This document shows, piece by piece, positions 24,672 through 33,169 of a stretch of DNA of 64,000 nucleotides; the stretch's first letter is position 1, and every line of letters begins with the position of its first letter. The notes under the pieces were generated by a model. The model was given only the letters and a program-made list of their open reading frames with translations, was not told the DNA's origin and did no database searches. The DNA comes from Bacillus sp. Marseille-Q1617 (GTDB lineage: Bacteria > Bacillota > Bacilli > Bacillales > Bacillaceae_B): positions 744,001 through 808,000 of the forward strand of contig NZ_CAHJXM010000003.1 of NCBI RefSeq assembly GCF_903645295.1. The letters run 5' to 3'. A program made the translations under genes and the position numbers.

Positions 24672-25523
24672 ATGAATCTGCAATTACATAAAACTGCTCT
24701 AAAAGATAATGACCTAAAAATAGTATTGACCCAAATAAAATCCGGAGAAAAAAACTGGTTGGAAGTGGATAGACTTTCAATTGTTCAAGCGATGTTCGCC
24801 CATATAGGTTCAACTGATCCAGAACTGAGGGATCAGCTCATTTACACCTCTTTTTATCGGATGATCATTGAGGATAATCTGATTGAACCAGAGAATTTAA
24901 AAAAATTGTTGTTTAAAAGTATAAATGAGCTTTTACATAAGGGAATTGGTGAAAGCGGAACGGATTCTGTATTTACGAGAACATTCACGACACTATTGAT
25001 CGCCCTTATTTTGTACAGGGATAATGAGGAAAGTTTTTTGACACAAGAGGATATTGATCAAGTAAAGCATGAGTTGATCCATTATATTAATGAGGAGATA
25101 GATCTAAGGGGATATGTACCCTATAAGGGCTGGGCCCACAGTATTGCGCATGTTGCCGACACCTTCGACGAGCTTGTGAAAAGTCCGAAGATAAGTCAAG
25201 AATTGTACTCGGAGATCCTCCATCCATTATGGAAGAAAATGTTAGTTTCAGAAAGCACCTATATCCATCAAGAAGACGAGAGGATGGTCACACCGATCAT
25301 TGAAATGCTGGATAGGGGCCTCAGTGAGCAGGAAGTAATAACCCAAGTCCAAGCCCTTCCAGCTGAATTAAAAGCCCAAAAGGAACACCTTGATGAAGAG
25401 AAGTATTGGTTTCTGGTATTTAACAGCAAGGCGTTTTTGAAGAGTTTTTATATGAAATTAAATGAGTACTCGAAATTCAGTTCACTCCAGGAGAGTATTC
25501 AACAATGCCTTCGCGAAATATAG
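24672..25523 (+). CDS. DUF2785 family protein
   Basis: A 283-aa all-helical soluble protein. The segment GYVPYKGWAHSIAHVADTFDEL with its conserved Trp-Ala-His is the hallmark of DUF2785 proteins of Bacillus. The function is unknown. An AAAGGGGAA RBS is present before ATG. A terminator follows at 25555. Confidence 0.82.
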   Translation: MNLQLHKTALKDNDLKIVLTQIKSGEKNWLEVDRLSIVQAMFAHIGSTDPELRDQLIYTSFYRMIIEDNLIEPENLKKLLFKSINELLHKGIGESGTDSVFTRTFTTLLIALILYRDNEESFLTQEDIDQVKHELIHYINEEIDLRGYVPYKGWAHSIAHVADTFDELVKSPKISQELYSEILHPLWKKMLVSESTYIHQEDERMVTPIIEMLDRGLSEQEVITQVQALPAELKAQKEHLDEEKYWFLVFNSKAFLKSFYMKLNEYSKFSSLQESIQQCLREI

Positions 25524-25554
25524 AATGTCTTACAGTTTAATACAAATGAGTGTT

Positions 25555-25592
25555 AGAGGCTTATTTCATTTGAGATAAGCCTCTATATTTTG
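25555..25592 (+). terminator. Intrinsic terminator
   Basis: AGAGGCTTAT and ATAAGCCTCT form a 10-bp stem, followed by TATATTTTGT. The remaining gap to 25831 shows no recognisable feature. Confidence 0.8.
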
Positions 25593-25831
25593 TAATAGAT
25601 AAGGTTCTCACTGGTGAGGTCTTATGCACCTTTAGAATTTTACCTCTTGGGAAGTGTACACATTGAATACAGCCGTGCTGCAAATTAATCAGAAAAAATA
25701 AATTGTAAATGGATAATCATGCTAATTCGATGCATACTACCCTTTGAGTAAACATACAGAGTCTCGCTAAAAGAGTGATAAAGCGAAAATTCTTGCATCG
25801 TTTACAAAAAGAACTCAGGAGGTATTTGACA

Positions 25832-26326
25832 TTGAAAAAAATGGCATTGATTTTCGTTGTGTTCATGATGTTTGTGTCTCTATCAAATGGAGTGTTGGCT
25901 GTAGGGGGTCAATCTCCAGCAGCTGACAAGGATATCATCGACACTGCTGTAGAAGCCGGGCAATTCAAGACACTGGCTGCCGCTTTGGAAAAAGCAGGTC
26001 TGGTTGAGACATTGAAAGGGGAGGGGCCATATACGGTGTTCGCTCCCACGGATGCCGCGTTTGACAAGCTTCTGAAAAAGTTGGGAATCACAGCGGAAGA
26101 ATTATTGGCAAGAGATGATTTAAAGGAAATCCTGCTTTACCACGTATTATCAGGTAAGGTTCTCTCTACGGATCTAAAAGACGGGATGAAGGCGGAAACT
26201 CTTGCGAAGAAGACTGTGGATATTTCACTTGATCCTGTACGCGTAAATAATGCGAATGTTGTAAAAGCGGATATCGAGGCATCCAATGGTGTCATTCATG
26301 TCATTGATGAAGTATTGGTACCATAA
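25832..26326 (+). CDS. Secreted fasciclin-domain protein
   Basis: A 164-aa exported adhesion-type protein. It has a signal peptide (MKKMALIFVVFMMFVSLSNGVLA) followed by one FAS1 domain with its two conserved boxes: GPYTVFAPTDAAFDKL (H1) and GVIHVIDEVLVP (H2), with a YHVLSG motif between. Bacterial single-FAS1 proteins are thought to mediate cell-surface adhesion. TTG at 25832 is chosen because AGGAGG lies about 8 nt upstream and it begins an ideal signal peptide; the upstream ATG at 25775 lacks an RBS. Confidence 0.9.
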   Translation: MKKMALIFVVFMMFVSLSNGVLAVGGQSPAADKDIIDTAVEAGQFKTLAAALEKAGLVETLKGEGPYTVFAPTDAAFDKLLKKLGITAEELLARDDLKEILLYHVLSGKVLSTDLKDGMKAETLAKKTVDISLDPVRVNNANVVKADIEASNGVIHVIDEVLVP

Positions 26327-26342
26327 TAAGTAAGGGTGATTT

Positions 26343-26378
26343 AAGACTGGATTCTACGTTGAATTCAGTCTTTTTTAC
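26343..26378 (+). terminator. Intrinsic terminator
   Basis: AAGACTGGATTC and GAATTCAGTCTT form a stem followed by six Ts. Confidence 0.87.
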
Positions 26379-26475
26379 TTTGAGTATTATTGGGAATTTA
26401 TTCGGAAAATTGAAATAATTGGTATATAATAAAAAGGTCAATAATATGTCATTTTGTGAAAAAGGAGGAACTTAC

Positions 26476-26961
26476 ATGTACAAAAGAGTCATTAATCAAA
26501 AAACAATAAAAAGTTTGAATGAAATCAAATTGGTGGGTTTCAGGGTTCTGTGTGAAGGAGAAGAGTATTTAGAAGAAATACCGAAAGCAGCGCGGTTGCT
26601 AAAGGAGCGGTCATATGAAATAAAGAATGCCGTTCACCCGGTCCGGCAGGTGGGGGCATTTGTTGTGGAGGAAATGTCTAAAGAAGAAGATGGATATTGG
26701 ATCGGTGTCCAGGTAGAAGAGTATCAGGATATCCCAGAAGGTATGGTGACGTTGACCGTCCCTCAGCAAACATACGCTGCGATCATGCATCATGGACCCG
26801 GTGACCAGATCAGAAGCAGTTATGAAGAACTGCATCGATGGATATCAGAACAAAGGAAGGAACGGTTGAATCACGGATGGAATTTAGAAATGTATCAGGA
26901 GGATAATGATCCAGAGAATCCCGATGATGTCAGGGTGGAGTTGTTGGATTCGATTTTATGA
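26476..26961 (+). CDS. GyrI-like/AraC effector-binding domain protein
   Basis: A 161-aa stand-alone GyrI-like small-molecule-binding domain: FRVLCEGEEYLEEIPKAARLL start, the WIGVQVEEYQDIPEGMVTLTVPQQTYAAIMHHGP core, and the W-containing FEMY-like end. No DNA-binding domain is attached. Such SbmC/GyrI-type proteins bind drugs or toxic amphiphiles. AAAGGAGGAAC is well placed for ATG at 26476. A GNAT gene starts 25 nt after the stop, so the two are probably an operon. Confidence 0.83.
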   Translation: MYKRVINQKTIKSLNEIKLVGFRVLCEGEEYLEEIPKAARLLKERSYEIKNAVHPVRQVGAFVVEEMSKEEDGYWIGVQVEEYQDIPEGMVTLTVPQQTYAAIMHHGPGDQIRSSYEELHRWISEQRKERLNHGWNLEMYQEDNDPENPDDVRVELLDSIL

Positions 26962-26985
26962 GCAAAGGATAAGAGGGGAAAAGTG

Positions 26986-27483
26986 ATGTACAGGTTTGAA
27001 AAAATGACGCAGCAGGAAGCAGAGGACATAGCCTATAACTGGCATTATGATGGAGAATATTCTTTTTATGATATGGAAGCAGATAAAGAAGACCTTGCCG
27101 GATTTTTGGATCCAGAGTCTCGGGGTGACACGATGTTCACCGTTCGTAAAGGCAAGGAAGTAGTGGGCTTTTTCAGTGTAAACAACACAGAGCAGGACTC
27201 GATTTTTGATATCGGACTTGGTATGAGGCCTGATTTGACGGGGAGCGGTTTGGGATTGGAATTTCTGAGGGCCGGTATGGACTTTGTGATCACCCGTTTT
27301 GCACCTGAGAAAATCACTTTATCTGTTGCAGCATTCAATCAACGGGCGATCAATGTCTACAAAAAGATGGGTTTTAAAGAATTGGATAGGTTCATGCAGG
27401 ACACAAATGGAGGTACATATGAATTTATTCGGATGGAGAATTATCCTGTGGCGACAACCGTCAACAGGCCATTGATTGACTAA
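26986..27483 (+). CDS. GNAT family N-acetyltransferase (RimI/RimL-like)
   Basis: A 165-aa acetyltransferase. The acetyl-CoA loop is at GLGMRPDLTGSGLGLEFLRAG, and the C-terminal AAFNQRAINVYKKMGFKEL motif is classic RimI/RimL-type. The substrate is unknown. AAGAGGGG precedes ATG at 26986. It follows the GyrI-like gene by 25 nt and likely belongs to the same transcript. Confidence 0.88.
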   Translation: MYRFEKMTQQEAEDIAYNWHYDGEYSFYDMEADKEDLAGFLDPESRGDTMFTVRKGKEVVGFFSVNNTEQDSIFDIGLGMRPDLTGSGLGLEFLRAGMDFVITRFAPEKITLSVAAFNQRAINVYKKMGFKELDRFMQDTNGGTYEFIRMENYPVATTVNRPLID

Positions 27484-27593
27484 AGAGTATAGGAATTCCC
27501 GTCGACACGTCATAAAAACAATAACTTTGCTTTCTTTGAACCGGTATGAAAGCAGTGAAAATGTAATATGCAGTAAAACAAAGGAGAAAATCA

Positions 27594-28335
27594 ATGAATC
27601 TAGGCAATTCAATCGCTGAAGGCAATACTGCAAAAATCTACCTTCATGAAAACAAGGCAGTGAAAATACTCGATGACAGATTGCCTGATGGGGAAGCTGT
27701 TTTTGAAGCAAAAAAGCAAAAGTTTGCCCACTCTTGCGGACTTCCGGTACCAGGCATACTGAACGTTACAAAAATAGATGGCAAACAGGCGATCATCATG
27801 GAATATGTTAAAGGCAGAACGTTAGGGGAACTTGCACTGGCCGACATGGAAAAAGCAGAATATGGGTCTCTCTGTAGATATTCAGATGAGAATCCATTCA
27901 ATGAGCGCTGCATCCCTTGAACCCATGACTGAAAAATTGACCCGGCAGATTGAATCTGTAAAGGGATTGGATAAAAAACACAAGAGCGCATTGCTCGAAA
28001 AATTAGATTCCATGAAATTCGAGAATCGGCTTTGCCATGGGGATTTTCACCTCCATAACTTGATCATGTCAGATGATAAAGTGGCCATTATCGACTGGAT
28101 CGATGCAAGCAGCGGGGATATTCGTGCAGACGTCTATCGTACCTGCCTGCTCTATTCACAGGTGTCATCGGATCTTGCCGAAATGTACCTGAGGCTCTAT
28201 TGTCAGAGAAGCGGTCTTTCCAAAGAAGAAATAATCGCGTGGTCCCCTATCATAGCAGGCGCGAGGTTATCTGAAAATGTTTCATCCGAAAATAACGAGC
28301 GGTTACTAAACATTGTGAATCAATACTTCCATTAA
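27594..28335 (+). pseudogene. APH-type phosphotransferase, frameshifted
   Basis: An aminoglycoside-phosphotransferase/choline-kinase-fold gene split between two frames. The first part (27594-27920) has the N-lobe (EGNTAKIYLHENKAVKIL, then IIMEYVKGRTLGEL). The second, whose frame opens near 27862, has the catalytic LCHGDFHLHNLIM and the metal-binding AIIDWIDASSGD. Joining them at GAATAT|GGGT needs two extra bases; a lost AT from an ATATAT run would explain it. Repaired length is about 246 aa, normal for short APH proteins. Either a real pseudogene or a sequencing indel. The RBS AAAGGAG is intact. Confidence 0.82.
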
Positions 28336-28339
28336 TCTG

Positions 28340-28391
28340 AAGGCCCGTCCCCGATCACGTTAACGCGTTAACGTGATCGGGGACGGGCCTT
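28340..28391. repeat. Perfect 52-bp palindrome (GC-rich repeat copy 2)
   Basis: AAGGCCCGTCCCCGATCACG, then TTAACG, is followed without spacer by its exact reverse complement. It lies directly after the broken kinase gene and 12 bp before the TetR promoter, and could act as a terminator or recombination/cruciform site. Confidence 0.92.
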
Positions 28392-28402
28392 TGAAATTGG
28401 TG

Positions 28403-28452
28403 TTGACCACACTGGTCAAAAGGTGTATTATGGAATTGACCCAACTGGTCAA
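28403..28452 (+). promoter_or_regulatory. tetR promoter with two TetR-type operators
   Basis: Two 17-bp inverted repeats of the form TTGACC-N5-GGTCAA start 33 bp apart (28403 and 28436); the first has perfect 7-bp arms (TTGACCA-CAC-TGGTCAA). TTGACC of operator 1 is also a -35 box, with TATTAT at 28426-28431 (17-bp spacing), and operator 2 covers the start of transcription. This is the layout of autorepression by the downstream TetR. Confidence 0.82.
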
Positions 28453-28486
28453 TAGCTTGTTCACTCAAAGGAGGGATCCTTTTATT

Positions 28487-29107
28487 TTGTTCGGATCATT
28501 GAATATAGATACTGAAAAGGAAGACAGGATCATCAATGCATCGACAAAGGTGTTTGCTGAGAATGGGTACAAACGGGCATCGACGAATGCCATCGTGAAG
28601 GAAGCCGGAATATCAAAGGGAATCCTATTTCATTATTTTAAAAGCAAGAAAGAGTTATATCTTTCATTGTATGAATATCTATCGGATATATTTGCAGAAA
28701 AGATCTATGAAAAATTGGACCTGCAAGAACGGGATATATTCGAGATCATCCGTAAGGTGTCTCTTATAAAGTTTGAAATGTTTTCGACGTACCCCGATTT
28801 GATCAACTTTCTGAATAGTGCATTTCATGAAGAGGCGCCGGAAGTGAAAGACGGAATCGAAAAAATAAAGGCATCACTGACGGACAGCAGCTTCACGAAA
28901 TTGTTCAGCAATGTGGATGCGACTAAGTTCCGTGAGGGCATCGATGTTGGAAAAGCGATCCAGATCATTTATTGGACGTTTGAAGGTTTTGCGAGTCAAC
29001 AGCAAGTGAAGGCCAGGACGATGTCGGTGGCTGAAATCGATAAAGAAGAAATCCTGGCTGACATGAACGCATATACAGAACTGCTTAAGAAGTCATTTTA
29101 CAAATGA
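28487..29107 (+). CDS. TetR/AcrR family transcriptional regulator
   Basis: A repressor of about 206 aa; the N-terminal TetR helix-turn-helix is clear (IINASTKVFAENGYKRASTNAIVKEAGISKGILFHYFKSKKELY, described by these boxes at about residues 15-58). The C-terminal helical domain would bind an inducer. It heads an operon with an ABC exporter and is preceded by two operators of matching symmetry. The start is uncertain: TTG at 28487 follows AAAGGAGGG at 28468-28475, whereas earlier starts lie upstream of the predicted transcription start. Confidence 0.88.
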   Translation: MFGSLNIDTEKEDRIINASTKVFAENGYKRASTNAIVKEAGISKGILFHYFKSKKELYLSLYEYLSDIFAEKIYEKLDLQERDIFEIIRKVSLIKFEMFSTYPDLINFLNSAFHEEAPEVKDGIEKIKASLTDSSFTKLFSNVDATKFREGIDVGKAIQIIYWTFEGFASQQQVKARTMSVAEIDKEEILADMNAYTELLKKSFYK

Positions 29108-29125
29108 AAAGGGAGGCGGCAGCAT

Positions 29126-30010
29126 ATGAATGTGATTGAAATCAATGGATTGACCAAAACATATGGGTCTTCAAGAGGAATAAATAATATCAGCTTCAAC
29201 GTGGAAGAAGGAGAAATCTTTGGATTTATCGGCCCGAATGGAGCAGGAAAGTCCACGACTATCCGCACGCTTCTCTCTCTTATCCAACCGACAGGCGGGA
29301 GCGCGAAGATCTTCGGGAAAGACTGTGCAGAGCATGCTCCCGAGATAGCAAAGGATTTGGGCTATCTGCCGTCTGAGGTGTTTTACTATGACAATATGAA
29401 GGTGTTGGATTTACTTAAATACTCTGCAAGTTTTTACAAAAAGGACTGCAGCGGCAGAATCAAGGAACTTGCAGAAAAACTTGATCTTGACCTGACCAAG
29501 AAAATCGATGACCTCTCTCTCGGGAACAAAAAGAAGGTAGGGATCATTCAGGGGCTCCTGCACGAACCAAAGTTGATCATTCTGGATGAACCGACCTCCG
29601 GGCTCGACCCGCTTATGCAGCAGACATTTTTTGATCTGCTGAAGGAAGAAAACCGAAAAGGGGCAACGATTTTATTTTCTTCTCACATCCTGAGTGAGGT
29701 TCAGCGCATGTGCGACCGGGTCGCGATCATCAAAGAAGGAGAAATCGTCCAGGTTGAAAAGATAAGTACACTCAAGGAAAACAATCATAAAAAAATTAAA
29801 GTGGAAGTGAAAAATGATGTCGCGGCTGACCACTTTGATATGCCGGGCGTGAATAACCTTGAAGTGCGTGATCATCATATCAGCTTCTTATTCCGGGGAG
29901 ACATCAATGAAGTCATGAAGAAAATCGCTGATATCGACATTGCCAATCTGTGGATTGAAGAACCTGATTTGGAAGAAATCTTTATGCATTATTACGAAAA
30001 GGAGGCTTGA
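29126..30010 (+). CDS. ABC transporter ATP-binding protein
   Basis: A 294-aa ATPase of an ABC-2 exporter. Walker A GPNGAGKST; signature replaced by the degenerate LSLGNKKKV typical of this CcmA/YxlF-type group; Walker B LIILDEPTSGLDP; H-loop SSHILSEV. A C-terminal extension of about 80 residues ends with EEPDLEEIFMHYY. It lies 18 nt after tetR and 6 nt before the first permease gene, so it is controlled by that repressor (inference). Substrate unknown. Confidence 0.92.
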   Translation: MNVIEINGLTKTYGSSRGINNISFNVEEGEIFGFIGPNGAGKSTTIRTLLSLIQPTGGSAKIFGKDCAEHAPEIAKDLGYLPSEVFYYDNMKVLDLLKYSASFYKKDCSGRIKELAEKLDLDLTKKIDDLSLGNKKKVGIIQGLLHEPKLIILDEPTSGLDPLMQQTFFDLLKEENRKGATILFSSHILSEVQRMCDRVAIIKEGEIVQVEKISTLKENNHKKIKVEVKNDVAADHFDMPGVNNLEVRDHHISFLFRGDINEVMKKIADIDIANLWIEEPDLEEIFMHYYEKEA

Positions 30011-30016
30011 TCCTCC

Positions 30017-30808
30017 ATGAATATGTATCTGTATGAATTGAAGGCATACCGCAAGAATACGCTCATGTGGACATTTGCCCTTATCGGACTAGCTCTCTTG
30101 TTCATGTCGATGTTCCCTCCGATAGCAAAGGAAATCGACGAATTCAAGAAAGCACTCGAAGGGTTTCCTGAAGGCGTGCGAAAGGCTTTGGGGCTTCAAG
30201 TTGAGACCATAGGATCCGTCAATGGATACTACTCCTATACCTTTTTGTATATTGCATTATGCGGGGCCATCCAGGCCATGACCCTTGGGATATCCATCAG
30301 CTCGAAGGAAATCCGTGAGAAGACAGCAGACTTTCTCTTTACAAAACCAGTGACGAGATCAAAGGTCCTTGTCTCCAAATTAATGGCTGCCTTGACGAGT
30401 ATTCTTTTTACCAACGTCGTGTATGTGGCAGCTGCCGTCATCATCGCCAAAGCGGTGGCGGAGGATGAATTCAGCTTGACTGCTTTTCTATTAATTTCCT
30501 TGAGCCTCTTGATTATCAGTTTAATCATGTTCGCACTGGGTACGCTGCTGGCGGTACTTTTTCCAAAAATTAAATCCGTCGTCAGTGTCTCGATTGGTGT
30601 GGTGTTTGGATTCTTTGTTCTTGGAATGGTGGCAGGGCTGGAAGAAGCAGGTCGTTATTTCTCGCCGTTCAAGTATATAGATTACGCGTACGTGATGAAT
30701 GAGGAGGCTTATGAATGGCCGTATTTGATGGTGGGAGCTGCTATCATCATCGTTTCCTTCACTGTCAGCTTCATCGTGTATAAGAAAAAAGACATTCATA
30801 CGGTATAG
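30017..30808 (+). CDS. ABC-2 type permease subunit 1
   Basis: A 263-aa permease with about six transmembrane helices. The opening MYLYELKAYRKNTLMWTFALIG and the central TADFLFTKPVTRSKVLVSKLM segment mark the ABC-2 family. It is closely similar in layout and sequence to the next gene (MYLRELKAHRK; VEFLFVKPVTRGKVISVKML), so the two probably arose by duplication and form a heterodimeric channel with the ATPase. GGAGG is within the end of the ATPase gene. Confidence 0.88.
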   Translation: MNMYLYELKAYRKNTLMWTFALIGLALLFMSMFPPIAKEIDEFKKALEGFPEGVRKALGLQVETIGSVNGYYSYTFLYIALCGAIQAMTLGISISSKEIREKTADFLFTKPVTRSKVLVSKLMAALTSILFTNVVYVAAAVIIAKAVAEDEFSLTAFLLISLSLLIISLIMFALGTLLAVLFPKIKSVVSVSIGVVFGFFVLGMVAGLEEAGRYFSPFKYIDYAYVMNEEAYEWPYLMVGAAIIIVSFTVSFIVYKKKDIHTV

Positions 30809-30823
30809 AAGGAGGGATTGTTC

Positions 30824-31618
30824 GTGAATATGTATCTAAGAGAATTGAAGGCACATCGCAAATCATTGATCATCTGGTGCATCGGGATGGCGGCGCTGAT
30901 CGGTGCAGGGATGAGTGAGTACGGTGCTTTTACGTCTTCGGGTCAGTCAATGAATGAATTAATGGAGAGTATGCCAAAAGCGATGCAATCCTTCATGGGG
31001 GGAGGCGGCTTGGATTTATCAACCGCAGTTGGATACTACGGCCTTCTATTTCTGTATATTATCCTGATGGCAACGATTCATGCGGCGATGCTTGGGGCCG
31101 TTATCCTGTCGAAAGAAGAACGGGATAAGACGGTTGAATTCTTATTTGTGAAACCGGTGACAAGGGGGAAGGTAATATCGGTGAAGATGCTGGCCGCATT
31201 GACGAATGCACTGATCCTGACCCTGGTTACATGGGGTGTTTCGATTGCAATCGTCGGACACTATGCCGAAGATAGTGATGTAACCGGCGAAATCGGAAGC
31301 CTCATGGCCGGAATGGTGATCCTCCAAGTATTATTTATCGTCATTGGAACTGCAGTGGCTGCATTGACCAAACGGCCCGGAAAAGCATCCGTCTTGGCAA
31401 CCAGCATCCTGCTCATCACCTTCATATTATCCTTCGCGATCGACCTGAGCGAGAAGATAGAAGGGTTGAAATACTTGACTCCGTTTAAATACTTCGATGC
31501 AAAGAACGTGCTTGCTGACGGATTGAACCCCTTGTTTGTGGGAATATCCTTTGGGTTGATCCTTGTGCTGGGTGCGGCTACTTTTGGGGCTTACAGAAAG
31601 AGGGATTTAAAGGTGTAG
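30824..31618 (+). CDS. ABC-2 type permease subunit 2
   Basis: A 264-aa permease, paralogue of the preceding gene, with six predicted helices. After the first helix it has a small glycine-rich external loop (MGGGGLDLS). It starts at GTG 30824 (ATG at 30830 also possible), with AAGGAGGG at 30809-30816, only 15 nt after the first permease. It is the last gene of the tetR-ABC operon. Confidence 0.87.
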   Translation: MNMYLRELKAHRKSLIIWCIGMAALIGAGMSEYGAFTSSGQSMNELMESMPKAMQSFMGGGGLDLSTAVGYYGLLFLYIILMATIHAAMLGAVILSKEERDKTVEFLFVKPVTRGKVISVKMLAALTNALILTLVTWGVSIAIVGHYAEDSDVTGEIGSLMAGMVILQVLFIVIGTAVAALTKRPGKASVLATSILLITFILSFAIDLSEKIEGLKYLTPFKYFDAKNVLADGLNPLFVGISFGLILVLGAATFGAYRKRDLKV

Positions 31619-31677
31619 CGTTAAGGAGGACAGAATTCTGTTCTTGATTATTAATAAGACTAATAGGTCAAAACTGA

Positions 31678-31729
31678 AAGGCCCGTCCCAGAGTGCGTTA
31701 ACGCGTTACTGTACTCAGGGATGGGCCTT
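31678..31729. repeat. GC-rich palindromic repeat (copy 3)
   Basis: AAGGCCCGTCCCAGAGTGCG, then TTAACGCGTTA, then a degenerate right arm CTCAGGGATGGGCCTT. It has the same core as 28340 but with several mismatches. It lies just after the ABC operon and may terminate it. Confidence 0.8.
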
Positions 31730-32418
31730 GAATTATGAATGGACTGCTGTTTGGACAAGGTGCCTGTGCCCGTGTCCCACTTCGCACTTCGCTTGCGGTA
31801 AAGGGGCATCACCCCGTAAATATTCTCCAGTCAGTATCTCTATTCGTGCCATTAAACCTGAATAAATTACATGGGGGCATGGGCGGAACCTCTAGTTTAG
31901 AATGATTATCAGAAGATCATATATTATGATTTAGGATCGTATTTTTAGTTTCAGGATCGTAAATTTCGATATAGGATCATAAATTCGGATTGGGGATCAT
32001 AAATCCCGAAACAGGATCATAAATTATCGTGCATCCATTTTTAAGCAAGGGGAGAGCTCTTTTTATACGGGATTACCAGCTTATAAATCTGCATCCGGCT
32101 GGAAATCCGTCAATCCTGTAAGAAAAAGATTTGTTTTAACGATGAAGTAGCAGCGATTCCGGCAGGATCCGGCCCGGTTTCAAGTTCCCGGCAAAAATAT
32201 ACACATATTCTAGGGATTCCTCTCTCGTATGTGGCCTTCCATACAGTTTCACTGCTTCCCAAATACGTAAATTATCGCCCCTATCTCCAGACCCTCAAAC
32301 CCATCCCCATCTCCCAAACTCTCCACCTCTTGTTTAACCCATCTACTTTTCGTGAAAACAGGATATGTAGATAAGAACAGTAAACTGAAATCTAACACAT
32401 AAACAGGAGGAATCATAC
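31730..32418. other. Gene-free gap
   Basis: About 690 bp with no supported gene. It contains the periodic array at 31914-32029 and unremarkable sequence before the SDR gene; a short open frame at 31644-31865 runs through the palindrome and lacks an RBS. Confidence 0.6.
31914..32029. repeat. 20-bp periodic array (GGATCRTAAAT word)
   Basis: The word GATCAT or GGATCGT begins at 31914, 31934, 31954, 31974, 31994 and 32014, exactly every 20 bp, six times. The first half of the unit is conserved (GGATCRTAAATT) and the second half varies. Confidence 0.85.
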
Positions 32419-33156
32419 ATGACTACAACTAAAACAGCAATCATTACAGGAGCAAGCAGCGGAATCGGACAGGCGACTGCGAAGGAGCTGGCGTCGAAGG
32501 GGATCACGGTGATGCTTGCAGCGAGACGGGAAGAGCGCTTGAAAGAGCTTCAGCAGGAGATTCAAGAGAGCGGAGGCAAGGCCTTTTATCAGGTGACGGA
32601 TGTGACGAATGCTGATGAGATGGAAGACCTTGCGAAGAAGACGAATGAGGAGTGCGGTAGCATCGATATCCTTGTCAACAACGCGGGACTCATGCCGCTT
32701 TCGTTCATGAATAAGCGGAAGATCAAGGAATGGGATCAGATGGTGGACGTGAACATCAAGGGCGTCCTGTACGGGATCGCGGCCGTGCTTCCGTATATGG
32801 AAGAGCAGAAGTCGGGACATATTATCAATATTTCTTCCGTCGCCGGTCATAAAGTCATGCCGGGAAGTTCGGTGTACAGCGGAACGAAGTATGCGGTCCG
32901 GGCAATCACCGAGGGGCTGCGTCAGGAAATGAATGCGTCCCATAACATCCGGACGACGATCATCAGTCCTGGAGCGGTGGCCACAGAACTGACGGAAACC
33001 ATAACGGATGAGGATGTATTGGAGGCCTTCAAGCAGCAGGAAATGAAGCCTTTGGATAGTGAAAACATTGCCAAGTCCATATCATATGCGGTCGAGCAGC
33101 CGGAGCATGTCGATGTGAACGAAATCATTGTGCGCCCGACGCAGCAGGGAATGTAG
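32419..33156 (+). CDS. Short-chain dehydrogenase/reductase
   Basis: A 245-aa classical SDR oxidoreductase. NADP(H)-binding is indicated by TGASSGIG and by the basic AARREER after strand 2; the catalytic set is NNAG, Ser in ISSVAGH, and YSGTK with Tyr and Lys. It resembles the YdfG/serine-dehydrogenase-like group ([15 protein letters not shown]). AGGAGG precedes ATG. An aldehyde dehydrogenase gene starts 13 nt later, so the pair may oxidise an alcohol to an acid (inference). G+C is visibly higher than in neighbours. Confidence 0.92.
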   Translation: MTTTKTAIITGASSGIGQATAKELASKGITVMLAARREERLKELQQEIQESGGKAFYQVTDVTNADEMEDLAKKTNEECGSIDILVNNAGLMPLSFMNKRKIKEWDQMVDVNIKGVLYGIAAVLPYMEEQKSGHIINISSVAGHKVMPGSSVYSGTKYAVRAITEGLRQEMNASHNIRTTIISPGAVATELTETITDEDVLEAFKQQEMKPLDSENIAKSISYAVEQPEHVDVNEIIVRPTQQGM

Positions 33157-33169
33157 GAGGGACAAGGAT

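Noticed and set aside
27840..27875. Programmed frameshift in the APH-type kinase
   Set aside because: No slippery heptamer in correct phase; the shift direction would need a +1/-2 event. A 2-bp deletion is simpler.
31644..31865. 73-codon ORF after the ABC operon
   Set aside because: It runs through the palindromic repeat, has low-complexity, Cys/Pro/Arg-rich content and no RBS.
31914..32029. CRISPR-like repeat array
   Set aside because: Units are only 20 bp with no separate 30-40 bp spacers, the repeat is AT-rich and degenerate, and there are no cas genes.
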